From CF-46 sp042408445 (GTDB lineage Bacteria > Chloroflexota > Limnocylindria > Limnocylindrales > CSP1-4), in the NCBI GenBank assembly GCA_042408445.1, contig JBHORC010000033.1:1-60959 (forward strand): 60,959 nt of DNA, given 5' to 3'. The notes under the pieces are model-generated. The model was not told the origin of the DNA, did not search any database, and was given only the letters and a program-made list of their open reading frames with translations. The translations under genes and the position numbers were made by a program. Of this stretch, positions 1 through 8,599 are shown in pieces (position 1 is the stretch's first letter; each line of letters opens with the position of its first letter).

Positions 1-2
1 GT

Positions 3-1115
3 GCCGGCACCGTGCTCGCCGCCGCGCTCGCCGGCGCCGTGCTCGCGTCCGGTGGCACGGTCGCCGCGCTGAACATGGGCGGCGCGTTCAACCGCGGAGC
101 GGCGCCGGCCGCCGCAGCGGGCGCGAGCGGGACATCCGTCCGACAGCCCGTGACCCTCGACGAATCGTCGGCCGTGATCGATGTGGCCGCGAAGGCCGGA
201 CCGTCGGTTGTCCGGATCTTCGAGCAGGGCGTCGACCCGAACAGCGTCGATCAGCAGCAGACATCGGGGATCGGCTCCGGGATCATCTTCGATGCGAACG
301 GCTGGATCCTCACGAACCGCCACGTCGTGGCCGGCGCGAACAGCCTCACCGTCGAGCTGAAGGACGGGACGAAGTACGACGGCAAGATCTATGGCGTCGA
401 CACGCTCACGGACCTCGCGATCGTGAAGGTCGAGGCGACGGGCCTCGCGGCCGCCACGATGGGCGACTCGGACGGCCTGAAGGTCGGTGAGCTGGTCGTC
501 GCGATCGGCAGCCCGCTGGGCACGTTCTCGAACACGGTCACGAGCGGCATCGTCTCGGCGACGGGCCGCCGGATCCAGACGGACGGCGGGAACCTCAGCA
601 ACCTGATCCAGACCGACGCGGCGATCAACCCGGGCAACAGCGGCGGGCCGCTCCTCGACTCGACCGGTGCCGTCATCGGCGTGAACACCGCGATCGCCCG
701 CGACGCGAGCGGTATCGGCTTCGCGATCCCGGTGAACATCGCCGGCCCGGTGATGCGCCAGGCGATCGCCGGCAAGCCGCTCCAGCGACCGTACATCGGC
801 ATCCACTACGTCCAGATCGACGCCCAGGTCGCCAAGGATTCGAAGCTCTCGGTCAACGAGGGCGCGTACGTCGAGTCCGATCAGACGTCGGGTGACCCGG
901 CGGTCGTCGCGGGTGGTCCGGCCGCGACGGGCGGCGTGAAGCAGGGCGACATCATCACGAAGATCAACGAACAGACGATCGACACGCTCCATCCGCTCGA
1001 TGCCGTCCTGTCCCAGTTCTCGCCCGGCGACACCGTGACGCTGACAATCCTCCGCGACGGTCAGACGATCACGACGAAGGTGACGCTGGGGATCCGGCCG
1101 GCAGGGCTCGGCTGA
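3..1115 (+). CDS. HtrA/DegP-like serine protease with PDZ domain (5' end cut by window edge)
   Basis: Envelope serine protease of the S1C (HtrA/DegQ) family, expected to degrade or sense misfolded proteins outside the membrane. Counting from the GTG at 12, the catalytic triad is visible: His104 (TNRHVV), Asp134 (LTDLAIV) and Ser210 (NPGNSGGP). Residues about 50-245 form the protease domain and 255-360 a single PDZ domain (GGVKQGDIITKIN). The first 25 residues are hydrophobic Ala/Leu, a signal anchor. The frame stays open to the left edge, so the true start and cytoplasmic tail are probably outside the window; the GTG at 12 is only the first visible start. It converges on the folate operon. 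Confidence 0.93.
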   Translation, partial: AGTVLAAALAGAVLASGGTVAALNMGGAFNRGAAPAAAAGASGTSVRQPVTLDESSAVIDVAAKAGPSVVRIFEQGVDPNSVDQQQTSGIGSGIIFDANGWILTNRHVVAGANSLTVELKDGTKYDGKIYGVDTLTDLAIVKVEATGLAAATMGDSDGLKVGELVVAIGSPLGTFSNTVTSGIVSATGRRIQTDGGNLSNLIQTDAAINPGNSGGPLLDSTGAVIGVNTAIARDASGIGFAIPVNIAGPVMRQAIAGKPLQRPYIGIHYVQIDAQVAKDSKLSVNEGAYVESDQTSGDPAVVAGGPAATGGVKQGDIITKINEQTIDTLHPLDAVLSQFSPGDTVTLTILRDGQTITTKVTLGIRPAGLG

Positions 1116-1189
1116 TCATCGGCTGAGGCGCGTGGCCGGTCACCGCGAGCGGGTCGCCGCCCGCCGGTGGCCCTAAGCCGCCGCTCGGG

Positions 1190-1558
1190 TCAGCCCGGCG
1201 AGCGGCGCCGCCAGACCTCGACGCCGGCGTAATCCAGCGGGCCGCCCAGCTGGACCGCCGGCTTGCGGACACGCACGCCGACCTCTTCGACCGGGAAGTC
1301 GGCGAGGATCTCGTGGCTGATCGCCTCGGCGAGCGCCTCGAGGAGGCGGTACGACGTCGATTCGACGATCTGGCTGACGACCTCGTAGACCCGCGCGTAG
1401 TCGACGGACTGCCCGAGGTCGTCGTCGAGGCCCGCCGGCTGGAGGTTCAGCACGAGCTCGACGTCCACCTCGAACGGCTGCGTCGACTCCAGCTCGTGGT
1501 CGTAGTACCCGTGCCGCCCCTCGAGGCGGATGTTCCGGAGCACGATCCGATCCGTCAT
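1190..1558 (-). CDS. folB: dihydroneopterin aldolase (FolB)
   Basis: Converts 7,8-dihydroneopterin to 6-hydroxymethyl-dihydropterin and glycolaldehyde in folate synthesis. The 122-aa length is that of the family; the N-terminus (IVLRNIRLEGRHGYYDHE) holds the HGYYxHE substrate-binding segment, and a conserved Lys lies in RVRKPAVQ near the C-terminus. The ATG overlaps the folP stop as ATGA, so it is translationally coupled and last in the operon. No separate promoter is visible. Confidence 0.93.
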   Translation of the reverse strand: MTDRIVLRNIRLEGRHGYYDHELESTQPFEVDVELVLNLQPAGLDDDLGQSVDYARVYEVVSQIVESTSYRLLEALAEAISHEILADFPVEEVGVRVRKPAVQLGGPLDYAGVEVWRRRSPG

Positions 1559-2484
1559 CGGCGCACGATCGCATCCGCCATCCGGGCCGCCCGCACGTTC
1601 TCGCGGACGTCGTGGACGCGGACGATGTCGACGCCGGCGGCGACGCCGATCGCGGTGGTCGCGAGCGTCGCCTCGACGCGCTGATCCGGTGGCAGGTCCA
1701 GGACCTTGCCGAGCGTCGACTTTCGGGACGTCCCGAGCAGGATCGGCCGGCCGATCGACCGAAGCGCCTCGAGGTCGTGGAGCACGGCGAGGTTGTGTTC
1801 CGCCGTCTTGCCGAAGCCGATCCCGGGATCGACGATCACGTCGTCGCGCGGGACGCCGGCGGCGACCGCCCGCCGGACAGCCGCCTGGAGCTCCGTGACG
1901 ACCTCGGCGACCAAGTCGTCGTAGCGCGCCTCGGCGCGGTTGTGCATCAGGACGATCGGAACGCGGCGCCGCGCCGCGATCCGAAGCAGGGCGTCGTCCG
2001 GCCCGACGCCCCAGATGTCGTTCAGGAGGTTCGCGCCGGCGTCGAGGCCGGCTTCGGCAACGGCCGGCTTCGTCGTGTCGATGCTGATCGGGACATCCGG
2101 AAGCGCGGCGCGGACCGCGGCGATCACCGGGATCACGCGCCGGGCCTCCGTCTCGGGGTCGACCGATACGTGGCCAGGCCGCGTCGATTCGCCACCGACG
2201 TCGAGGAGATCGGCGCCCTCGGCGACCATCCGCCGTGCCTGGTCGACGGCGGTCGCGACCGGGTCCGGCTGCGCGGCGCCGTCGTCGCGCGGCCGCGTGG
2301 CGCTGCCCTCGCTCACGGCGCCGCCGCCGGCCGCAGTCGCGGCGAGGAGGCCGTCCCCGGAGAACGAATCTGGCGTCACGTTCAGGATCCCCATGACGAA
2401 CGTCCGGGTCCCCCAGGCGAACGCGACCGAGCCGATCGTCGTCGGCGCGAGGGCGGTGCTGCGGTCGAACGCGGGAGCGGCCAT
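1555..2484 (-). CDS. folP: dihydropteroate synthase (FolP)
   Basis: Joins 6-hydroxymethyl-dihydropterin pyrophosphate to p-aminobenzoate; target of sulfonamides. 309 aa TIM barrel with the family signatures in order: GILNVTPDSFSGDG (about 32-45), GGESTRPG, SIDTTKP, NDIWG, DPGIGFGKT, LGTSRKS and RVHDV. Between the first two motifs there is a Gly/Ala/Ser-rich insertion of roughly 25 residues, longer than in typical enzymes; it falls in a loop that contributes to the pABA/sulfonamide site. The start ATG overlaps the folC stop (TGATG). Product and motif set are certain; the meaning of the insertion is not. Confidence 0.95.
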   Translation of the reverse strand: MAAPAFDRSTALAPTTIGSVAFAWGTRTFVMGILNVTPDSFSGDGLLAATAAGGGAVSEGSATRPRDDGAAQPDPVATAVDQARRMVAEGADLLDVGGESTRPGHVSVDPETEARRVIPVIAAVRAALPDVPISIDTTKPAVAEAGLDAGANLLNDIWGVGPDDALLRIAARRRVPIVLMHNRAEARYDDLVAEVVTELQAAVRRAVAAGVPRDDVIVDPGIGFGKTAEHNLAVLHDLEALRSIGRPILLGTSRKSTLGKVLDLPPDQRVEATLATTAIGVAAGVDIVRVHDVRENVRAARMADAIVRR

Positions 2485-3881
2485 CACCGGGCATTCTCGC
2501 TTCGATCCGCCGGCGGGTGTGGACGTTCCGGTGGCGCCGCCCGCCCCAGCTCGGGATCGCGGAGATCCGGATCGTCGACGAGCCGCTCGCGGACGGCTCC
2601 GACGAGGTACAGGGAGCCCGCGACGACGACCGGGCCGGGTTCGCCGTCCAGTGCCCGCGCGAGCGCCGCGTCGACGTCCGGCTCGGACTCCACGATCCCG
2701 CGATGGCCCGTCTGGTTCGTCCAGATCGCCGCCAGGCGCCCAGCGGGGAGCGCCCGCGCGGAATCGATCGCAGTGGTGATCACCCGCGCGTCGGCGAGGG
2801 TCGGCGACGAGGCGAGCGCCTCGGTGATGCCGGCGACGTCCTTGTCCGCCATCGACGCCGTCAGCAGCGTGAGGCGACCCTCGCCGAGGAACGGCCGCAG
2901 ATCGGACAGCGCATCGGCGAGCGCGGCGGCGCCGGCCGGGTTGTGCGCGCCGTCGAGGAGGACGTCGCGGCCGCGGAAGGTCAGCAGCTCCAGGCGACCG
3001 GGCCACCGCGCCTCGGCATAGCCGCGCCGACGAGCCGGATCGGGCACGTCGGCGATCCCCGCGTCGCCGAGGGCGTCGAGCACGGCATCCGCGACCGCGA
3101 GGTTCGCGGCCTGGTGTCGTCCGCGCAGGCCGACCCGCGTCTCGCCGAGCCGCGGCAGGTCGACGACCAGTCCGTCGCGGTCCGTCGCGACGATCCGAGG
3201 CGGCTCGGCGACGATGAGCGGCACGTCCATCCGGCGCGCCCGGCGGCGGACGATCGCGAGCGCCTCGCCGATCGCACCGGTGACCGCGAGGTCGCCGCGT
3301 TCGATGATCGCCGCCTTCTCGTGGGCGATGTGGGCGATCGTCGGGCCGAGGCGCTCCGTGTGGTCGAGATCGACATTCGTGATGGCGGCGACGCCGCCGT
3401 CCCAGGCATGGGTCGCGTCGAGCCGCCCGCCGAGACCGACCTCGACCAGGGCGAGATCGACCGCCTCCTCCGCGAACCAGGTGAAGACGACCGCTGTGAG
3501 GAGCTCGAACTCGGTCGGGTCGCCGAGGCGCCGCGGCAGCCGATCGGCGGCGGCGATGGCCTCGTTGACGAGTCGGGTGAACGCTGCCGGGCCGATCGGA
3601 CGGCCGGCGATCTGCAGCCGCTCCCGGTACGAGACGAGGTGCGGCTTCGGCGTCTCGCCGGCCCGGAGCCCTGCCGCCCGGACGGCCGACGCGGCGAGCG
3701 CGAGGACGCTCCCCTTCCCGTTCGTGCCCGCGATCAGCGCGCCGCGGATGGACCGATGCGGATCGCCGAGCGCGGCGAGGAGCGCCCGCGTCCGCCCGAG
3801 CCCGAGCCGGATCCCGTACCTGCCTCGGTCGGCGAGCGCCGCGAGCGCCGCGGCGTAGGCCTCGCCGTCGTCCCCGGTCAT
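2484..3881 (-). CDS. folC: bifunctional dihydrofolate synthase / folylpolyglutamate synthase (FolC)
   Basis: Adds glutamate to dihydropteroate and extends folate polyglutamates using ATP. 465 aa with a Mur-ligase-type fold: P-loop GTNGKGS at 52-58, SYRERLQI, the EVGLGGRLDATHAWD block that binds Mg-ATP, DLDHTERLG, and the C-terminal DGAHNPAGAAAL segment. It starts 13 nt after the upstream Cys-domain gene and overlaps folP by one base, giving an operon orf190-folC-folP-folB. Confidence 0.94.
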   Translation of the reverse strand: MTGDDGEAYAAALAALADRGRYGIRLGLGRTRALLAALGDPHRSIRGALIAGTNGKGSVLALAASAVRAAGLRAGETPKPHLVSYRERLQIAGRPIGPAAFTRLVNEAIAAADRLPRRLGDPTEFELLTAVVFTWFAEEAVDLALVEVGLGGRLDATHAWDGGVAAITNVDLDHTERLGPTIAHIAHEKAAIIERGDLAVTGAIGEALAIVRRRARRMDVPLIVAEPPRIVATDRDGLVVDLPRLGETRVGLRGRHQAANLAVADAVLDALGDAGIADVPDPARRRGYAEARWPGRLELLTFRGRDVLLDGAHNPAGAAALADALSDLRPFLGEGRLTLLTASMADKDVAGITEALASSPTLADARVITTAIDSARALPAGRLAAIWTNQTGHRGIVESEPDVDAALARALDGEPGPVVVAGSLYLVGAVRERLVDDPDLRDPELGRAAPPERPHPPADRSENAR

Positions 3882-3894
3882 CGCGACGCCCTGG

Positions 3895-4467
3895 TCACTC
3901 GCGGGTCAGGTCATCCTCGTAGAAGACGCACTGGTTGAAGCGCGGCGTCAGGCACACGTCGTTCACGTAGCCCTGCTCGAGATGGACCCCACCGCGGAGC
4001 TGGCAGCGCGAGACGTTCGCGTCCTGCCGGATCAGCGCCTTGAGGAGGTGCGGCGCCTGGATCGGGATCGCGCCGCGCGACCCGGTCATGTAGAAGTGCG
4101 GGCAGACGTTGCGCCGAAGGTTCGGCAGGCCGAAGCCGCGGCTCGGCGGCATGATCGGGTACGACGGGCGGAACGGCTGGCCGGGGCGCATCGGTTGGCC
4201 GGGACGACCCGCGGGAACGGGCATCGGCTGCCGCGTCCGTCGATCGATCTCCGGGCGAACCGGCGTGGATGTCCGGGCAGCAAGGCCGCCACCCGTCGTG
4301 ACCGGGTTGGCGACAGGCATCCCGGGCGGTCGTCGATCCTCGGGGCCGGCCGGACGAGACGGCGGCGCACCGTGGGGACGATTGACGCGGGCGATCGGCC
4401 CGACGCCGAACGCGGGACGACCGATCGCGCCCGCGGGGCGATCGCGTTTCGGGTCTCGTGCCTGCAT
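3895..4467 (-). CDS. hypothetical protein, disordered N-terminus plus four-Cys C-terminal domain
   Basis: 190 aa, function unknown. Residues 1-105 are low-complexity Pro/Arg/Gly and probably disordered. Residues about 110-190 form a compact domain with four cysteines (NVCPHFYMTGS, SRCQL, DVCLTP, QCVFYEDD), a spacing that could bind a metal or form two disulfides; there is no signal peptide, so metal binding is likelier. An SD-like GAGGGAG precedes the ATG. It lies 13 nt before folC and is probably co-transcribed with the folate genes, although nothing in the sequence links it to folate chemistry. Confidence 0.75.
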   Translation of the reverse strand: MQARDPKRDRPAGAIGRPAFGVGPIARVNRPHGAPPSRPAGPEDRRPPGMPVANPVTTGGGLAARTSTPVRPEIDRRTRQPMPVPAGRPGQPMRPGQPFRPSYPIMPPSRGFGLPNLRRNVCPHFYMTGSRGAIPIQAPHLLKALIRQDANVSRCQLRGGVHLEQGYVNDVCLTPRFNQCVFYEDDLTRE

Positions 4468-4673
4468 CCACTCCCTCGGATCCGCGCGTGGCAGGGACAG
4501 GACTCGACCCGCGCGCCGGACCGGCCAAGACTACAACGCTCCGCCACGGAGCGGCCCAGCGGCGCGCGGGGTGCTCAGGGTCGGCGGGCGCCCGGGCACG
4601 ATCGGCGCTTCGCTGCCGGCCCCGCTCCCGGTCGGCGGTCGCGGAGCCGCTGCCGCGTGCGACAATCGCGGCC

Positions 4674-5882
4674 GTGACCACACGGCGCGGCGGGCGACCT
4701 TCCCAGGTCCGGCCCCGTCCACCATCGACCGGCCGCGCGGCCCCGCCGCCGGCCAGGCCCCGGACCCCCTCCCCGACCCGTCTCGCCACCACCCATCGGC
4801 GTGTTGATCGCGGCCGGGGGATCGCCCTTCCGTTCCGCGCCCTGCTCATCGTCGGTGTCGTTGCGCTCGGCATCGGCGTCCTGATGCTCGCGACGGGCGG
4901 GATCGGCCGCGTCGCCGCCTCGATCAGCTCGTCCCTCACCGGCTTCGTCGGGAATCTGACGGCGACGCCGGTTCCCAGCAAGGCGCTCGACGAGGCAGCC
5001 GACGCTCCCGTTCTGACGGCTCCGGACGAGCCGTACACGAAGCAGGCAAGCGTCGACATCATCGGCACGATCCCGGCCGCCGTGGCTGGCGACACCCAGG
5101 CGCGGATCCGGCTCTACGTCGCGATCGGCGACGGGGCGCCCGGGGTTGTCAGCGACACGCCGGTGGGCGCGTCGCAGCGGTTCCTGTTCCCGGACGTCGA
5201 GCTGAGCCAGGGCCTGAACACGTTCAGCGCCACGATCGTCAGCAGCACGAACCTCGAGTCGGAGCCGTCCGCCTCGATTGCCTACATCCTGGACACGAGC
5301 AAGCCGCGGATCGTGATCAGCTCCCCGAAGAACAACGCCGTCGTGAATGCGAAGACCCTCAAGGTCGTCGGTCAGACGCAGGCCCGGAGCACGCTCAGCG
5401 TCCGGAATGCCTCGACGAACGCGACGGTCTCGGGCTCGGCCGACGGGAAGGGTGCGTTCGAGGTCGTCGTCCCGCTCGGAACGGGCACGAACACGATCCA
5501 GGTCACCGCGACGGATCCGGCGGGCAATGCGAACACCGCGACGGTCGCGGTCCGGCGTGGGACCGGCGCGCTCACCGCGCGGCTCGCCGCGTCCGACTAC
5601 CAGATCAAGGTCTCGTCCCTGCCCGAGCGCGTCACGCTCAGCGTCACGGTCACCGACCCCGACGGGAAGGCGCTCAAGGGCGCCTCCGTGACCTTCACCC
5701 TGGCGGTGCCGGGTGTTCCGGCGATCGCGTCGGGCGAGCTCACGACGGCGAGCAACGGCCGAGCGTCCTTCACGACGACGATCCCGAAGGGGGCGACGAA
5801 GGGCCAGACGTCGGTGACCGTCATCGTCTCGACCGCCGACTTCGGGGACACGACGGACCGGACCGTCATCACGATCAACTAG
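4674..5882 (+). CDS. membrane-anchored protein with bacterial Ig-like repeats
   Basis: About 402 aa from the GTG at 4674, chosen because GACAAT (4661-4666) stands 7 nt upstream, the leaderless arrangement seen elsewhere in the window; the frame is open further upstream but that part is low-complexity Arg/Pro. A 45-residue basic Pro-rich cytoplasmic stretch is followed by one membrane segment (about 52-74) and an exported part. Two Ig/Big-type sandwiches are recognisable (DTSKPRIVISSPKNNAVVN..., then NTIQVTATDPAGN), and the C-terminal domain (VTLSVTVTDPDGKALKGASVTF) resembles invasin/Big_1 domains. Likely a cell-surface structural or adhesive protein. Confidence 0.8.
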   Translation: MTTRRGGRPSQVRPRPPSTGRAAPPPARPRTPSPTRLATTHRRVDRGRGIALPFRALLIVGVVALGIGVLMLATGGIGRVAASISSSLTGFVGNLTATPVPSKALDEAADAPVLTAPDEPYTKQASVDIIGTIPAAVAGDTQARIRLYVAIGDGAPGVVSDTPVGASQRFLFPDVELSQGLNTFSATIVSSTNLESEPSASIAYILDTSKPRIVISSPKNNAVVNAKTLKVVGQTQARSTLSVRNASTNATVSGSADGKGAFEVVVPLGTGTNTIQVTATDPAGNANTATVAVRRGTGALTARLAASDYQIKVSSLPERVTLSVTVTDPDGKALKGASVTFTLAVPGVPAIASGELTTASNGRASFTTTIPKGATKGQTSVTVIVSTADFGDTTDRTVITIN

Positions 5883-5983
5883 ATCGGCCGTTCGGTCTCG
5901 TCGCGCGCGGCCAAGCGGCCCAACGGGGTCGCGGCCGGCCTTGCTCCGCACCGACGAGGGTTCCGTGGCATTGCGGCGGCGCG

Positions 5984-6012
5984 CTGACACGGCCCGTCGC
6001 GGCAGCTACCAT
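5984..6012 (+). promoter_or_regulatory. sigma-70-type promoter, leaderless output
   Basis: CTGACA at 5984-5989, a 17-nt spacer and TACCAT at 6007-6012 give a near-consensus promoter. The next ATG begins 7 nt after the -10 box, where transcription would start, so the mRNA of the zinc-ribbon gene at 6020 should lack a 5' leader and SD. Confidence 0.75.
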
Positions 6013-6019
6013 CGGGGCC

Positions 6020-6433
6020 ATGCCGTCGTGGCGCTGCCCGCACTGCTCGACACCCCAGGAAGAGGCGTCGCGCTGCTGGGTCTGCCACCGCTCCTCGACG
6101 AGCTGTGCGACGTGCCGCCACTTCCGTCAGTCCGTCGCGGCCCGCGTCGGGTTCTGCGGCCTGGATCGGCAGCGGCTTCCGCTGAACGGCGACGAAGTCC
6201 GAGCGTGCTGGGAGGACGCCGCCACACCGATCTCAGCGGACCCCGTGATCCCGGGGCTGCTTGACCTCCTCGTCGAGCCGTCGCCAGCGGATCCGGGTGC
6301 GGTGAAGGCCCCGTCTCGGTTTGTCGAAGTCGCTGTGAGGCGCGAGGACGGCGTGGGCGACCCGGATCCGTCGCCGGCGGTTCGCCGCCACGCAAGAGAC
6401 TGGGTCGAGGTCGGGGCCGAAGCGAGGCGCTGA
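6020..6433 (+). CDS. small zinc-ribbon protein
   Basis: 137 aa. Two CxxC pairs at the N-terminus (CPHC, CWVC) form a zinc ribbon and are followed by a second Cys cluster (CATCRHFRQ, GFCGLDRQ, VRACWED). The C-terminal third is Pro/Arg-rich and probably disordered. Role unknown; such ribbons often bind nucleic acid or other proteins. Transcribed from the promoter at 5984-6012 and convergent with the kinase gene. Confidence 0.75.
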   Translation: MPSWRCPHCSTPQEEASRCWVCHRSSTSCATCRHFRQSVAARVGFCGLDRQRLPLNGDEVRACWEDAATPISADPVIPGLLDLLVEPSPADPGAVKAPSRFVEVAVRREDGVGDPDPSPAVRRHARDWVEVGAEARR

Positions 6434-6454
6434 TCCCGGCTCCGGCTCGATCCC

Positions 6455-8413
6455 TTACGGCGGGCAGGTCGGCGTCGAGGCCGGATCCGAGACGGTGAGG
6501 TCGATCGCACTCCCCGCCTTCCGCTTCTGACCCGGATTCGGCGACTGGGCGATGACGATCGAGTCCGGCGCGGCCGCGTATCCCGGCGGCTCCGGCGTCA
6601 CCGTCCCGACGACGAACTGATCGCCGACGATCGCGGCTGTCGCCTCCGCCAGGGTGATGCAGCGGTAGTCCGCGACGGTGATGTTGGCCGGTGGTGGGGT
6701 CGGGGTCGGTGTGGGCGTGGGGGTCGGTGTGGGCGTGGGCGTCGGCGTCGGTGATGGCGACGGGCTTGGCGAGGGGCTCGGGCTGGGCTCCGGTCCCTTC
6801 GAGAGGTCGTAGTCGATCGGCGTCTGCTTGTTCACGAGCACGCCGCCCGGCGGCGTCGTCCGGACGATCTGGCCGGCGGCGACGACGGGGTCGAACACCT
6901 CGGTCTTCGTCCCGATCTGGAGCCCGGCGGTCGCGAGGAGGTTGAACGCCTCCTGCTCGGTCTTGCCGCGCAGGTCCGGCACGGCAACGGTCTCGGTGCC
7001 GGCGACGAGCGTCAGCTGGACCGTCCCGCCCTTCGCGATCTGCGAGCCGGCCGGCGGCACCTGCGACAGGACGGTGTTCGGCGCCTGACCGCTGGCCTGC
7101 GCGGTCCCAGCGTTCGCGACGGTGATCCCGTTCTCCGTGGCCAGCGCCTGGGCCTGATCCAGCGTCAGACCGACGAAGCTCGGCACGTTGACCTGGGCGA
7201 CCGGGGTGGCGGACGGTCCGGACAACAGCCGGAACACGAGGAAGCCGACGGCGGCGAGGATGAGCAGGGCGACGAGCCCGGCGGCCCAGACCGCCGCGGA
7301 CGACTTCCGCTCCTCCGGCTCGTCGTCAACGGGCTCCACGACGCGACGACGGGCGCGAGCGTCGTACGGCCGGTCGATGCCGGCGCGTCCCGTCGGCTCG
7401 CCGGACGCATACGCATCCGGCGCGTACGGGATCGCCGCCGGGTTCGCACGCGCGGTCGCCGAGCCGAGACCGCCAGCGGCTCCGGCCGCGCCGGCACCCA
7501 GGGCTGCCGCGCCCGCCGCACCCGCGATCGCCCCGGCCGCACCCACCGTCGTCGTCGAATCCCCTGCGCCGGCGAGGCCGGGCACCGCCGAGCCGGCAAG
7601 GAATGCCTCCAGCGCGGCGGCCATCGACGCGGCCGAGCTCCAGCGGTCCGTCGGTTCCGCGGCGAGCGCCTTGCGATCGATCGCGACGAGATCAGCCGGG
7701 ATCCCGGATCGGATCGCTGTCGGATCCGGTGGCGGCCCGACCAGGCGTGCCATCGCAACCGCGGCGGCCGTGTCCGCTTCCCACGGTCGTCGCCCGGTGA
7801 GCAGCTCGAACAGGACGATGCCCAGCGAGTAGATGTCCGACGCGGCCGTCGTCTGCTCGCCGCGCGCCTGCTCGGGGCTGAAGTAGTGGACCGAGCCGAG
7901 CGTCGTGCCGGGCAGCGTCATCTGGGCCTCGGCGACGGCCCGGGCGATCCCGAAGTCCGTCACCTTCACGCGGCCGTCCCGGTCGATCATGATGTTGCCC
8001 GGCTTCACGTCGCGGTGGACGATCCCCCGCTGGTGCGCGGCGTGGAGGGCACGAGCCGCCTCGGCGGTGATCCGGGCGGCCTGGCGCGGAGGGAGAGCGC
8101 CACTGCGCTTGATGATCGAGGCGAGATCCTCGCCGTCGACGAGCTCCATGACGATGAACGGGCCCGCCTCGTCCTGGCCGTAGTCGTAGACCGAGACGAT
8201 GTTCGGGTGGTTCAGCGAGGCGGCGGCCTGGGCCTCGTGGCGGAAGCGCGAGCCGAAGTCCGGGTCGCGGCCGTACTCGGGACGAAGGATCTTGACGGCG
8301 ACGTCCCGGTCCAGCTGGTGGTCGTGGCCGCGGTAGATCCGCGCCATTCCGCCCTGGCCGAGCAGCTCCACGAGCCGGTATCGGCCGCCGAGGATCGTCC
8401 CGATCTCCGCCAA
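6455..8413 (-). CDS. PASTA-domain serine/threonine protein kinase (PknB-like)
   Basis: Transmembrane Hanks-type kinase that senses peptidoglycan fragments outside and phosphorylates proteins inside. Kinase domain 12-270 with Lys41 (AVKIL), Glu60, HRDVKPGN (His133-Asp135) and DFG (Asp153); Ala/Gly-rich linker; one membrane segment about 375-400; then PASTA repeats at about 405-475 and 475-545, a Pro-Ser/Pro-Thr repeat spacer and a third, more divergent PASTA unit at the C-terminus. The start is TTG at 8413, supported by GGAGG 6 nt upstream; no ATG or GTG fits better. No phosphatase or cell-division genes adjoin it. Confidence 0.93.
   Translation of the reverse strand: MAEIGTILGGRYRLVELLGQGGMARIYRGHDHQLDRDVAVKILRPEYGRDPDFGSRFRHEAQAAASLNHPNIVSVYDYGQDEAGPFIVMELVDGEDLASIIKRSGALPPRQAARITAEAARALHAAHQRGIVHRDVKPGNIMIDRDGRVKVTDFGIARAVAEAQMTLPGTTLGSVHYFSPEQARGEQTTAASDIYSLGIVLFELLTGRRPWEADTAAAVAMARLVGPPPDPTAIRSGIPADLVAIDRKALAAEPTDRWSSAASMAAALEAFLAGSAVPGLAGAGDSTTTVGAAGAIAGAAGAAALGAGAAGAAGGLGSATARANPAAIPYAPDAYASGEPTGRAGIDRPYDARARRRVVEPVDDEPEERKSSAAVWAAGLVALLILAAVGFLVFRLLSGPSATPVAQVNVPSFVGLTLDQAQALATENGITVANAGTAQASGQAPNTVLSQVPPAGSQIAKGGTVQLTLVAGTETVAVPDLRGKTEQEAFNLLATAGLQIGTKTEVFDPVVAAGQIVRTTPPGGVLVNKQTPIDYDLSKGPEPSPSPSPSPSPSPTPTPTPTPTPTPTPTPTPPPANITVADYRCITLAEATAAIVGDQFVVGTVTPEPPGYAAAPDSIVIAQSPNPGQKRKAGSAIDLTVSDPASTPTCPP
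6690..6780. repeat. GGTGTG/GGCGTG microsatellite encoding the kinase Pro-Thr/Pro-Ser spacer
   Basis: Imperfect 6-bp tandem units code for alternating Pro-Thr and Pro-Ser dipeptides between the second and third PASTA domains. Copy number may vary between strains and would change the length of the extracellular spacer without shifting frame. Confidence 0.6.
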
Positions 8414-8599
8414 GTGAGCCTCCGCTAGCGGGGTCGCGGCGGTGTGGCCGCGGTCCGGTTCAGGTCAGCGCCGGTGGTCGCACGCGGCGGTCGCACGCCG
8501 GGCGGCATCGTACCGTACGGACCCCGGAACGACGGCTCGACGGGAAGTGGCGGCGGTCTCGCTCCGCCGGCAAGTGGGCGCTTGTCCGCGATCCGCCGC

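Noticed and set aside
1612..3938. Long plus-strand frames opposite folP and folC
   Set aside because: Charged low-complexity mirror of the real genes, which have complete family motifs.
4480..4560. tRNA-like text (GGACTCGACCC and TGCCA-like end on the minus strand) with a CGCTCCG/CGGAGCG hairpin
   Set aside because: No acceptor stem, T-stem or anticodon arm pairs; only a local resemblance in GC-rich DNA.
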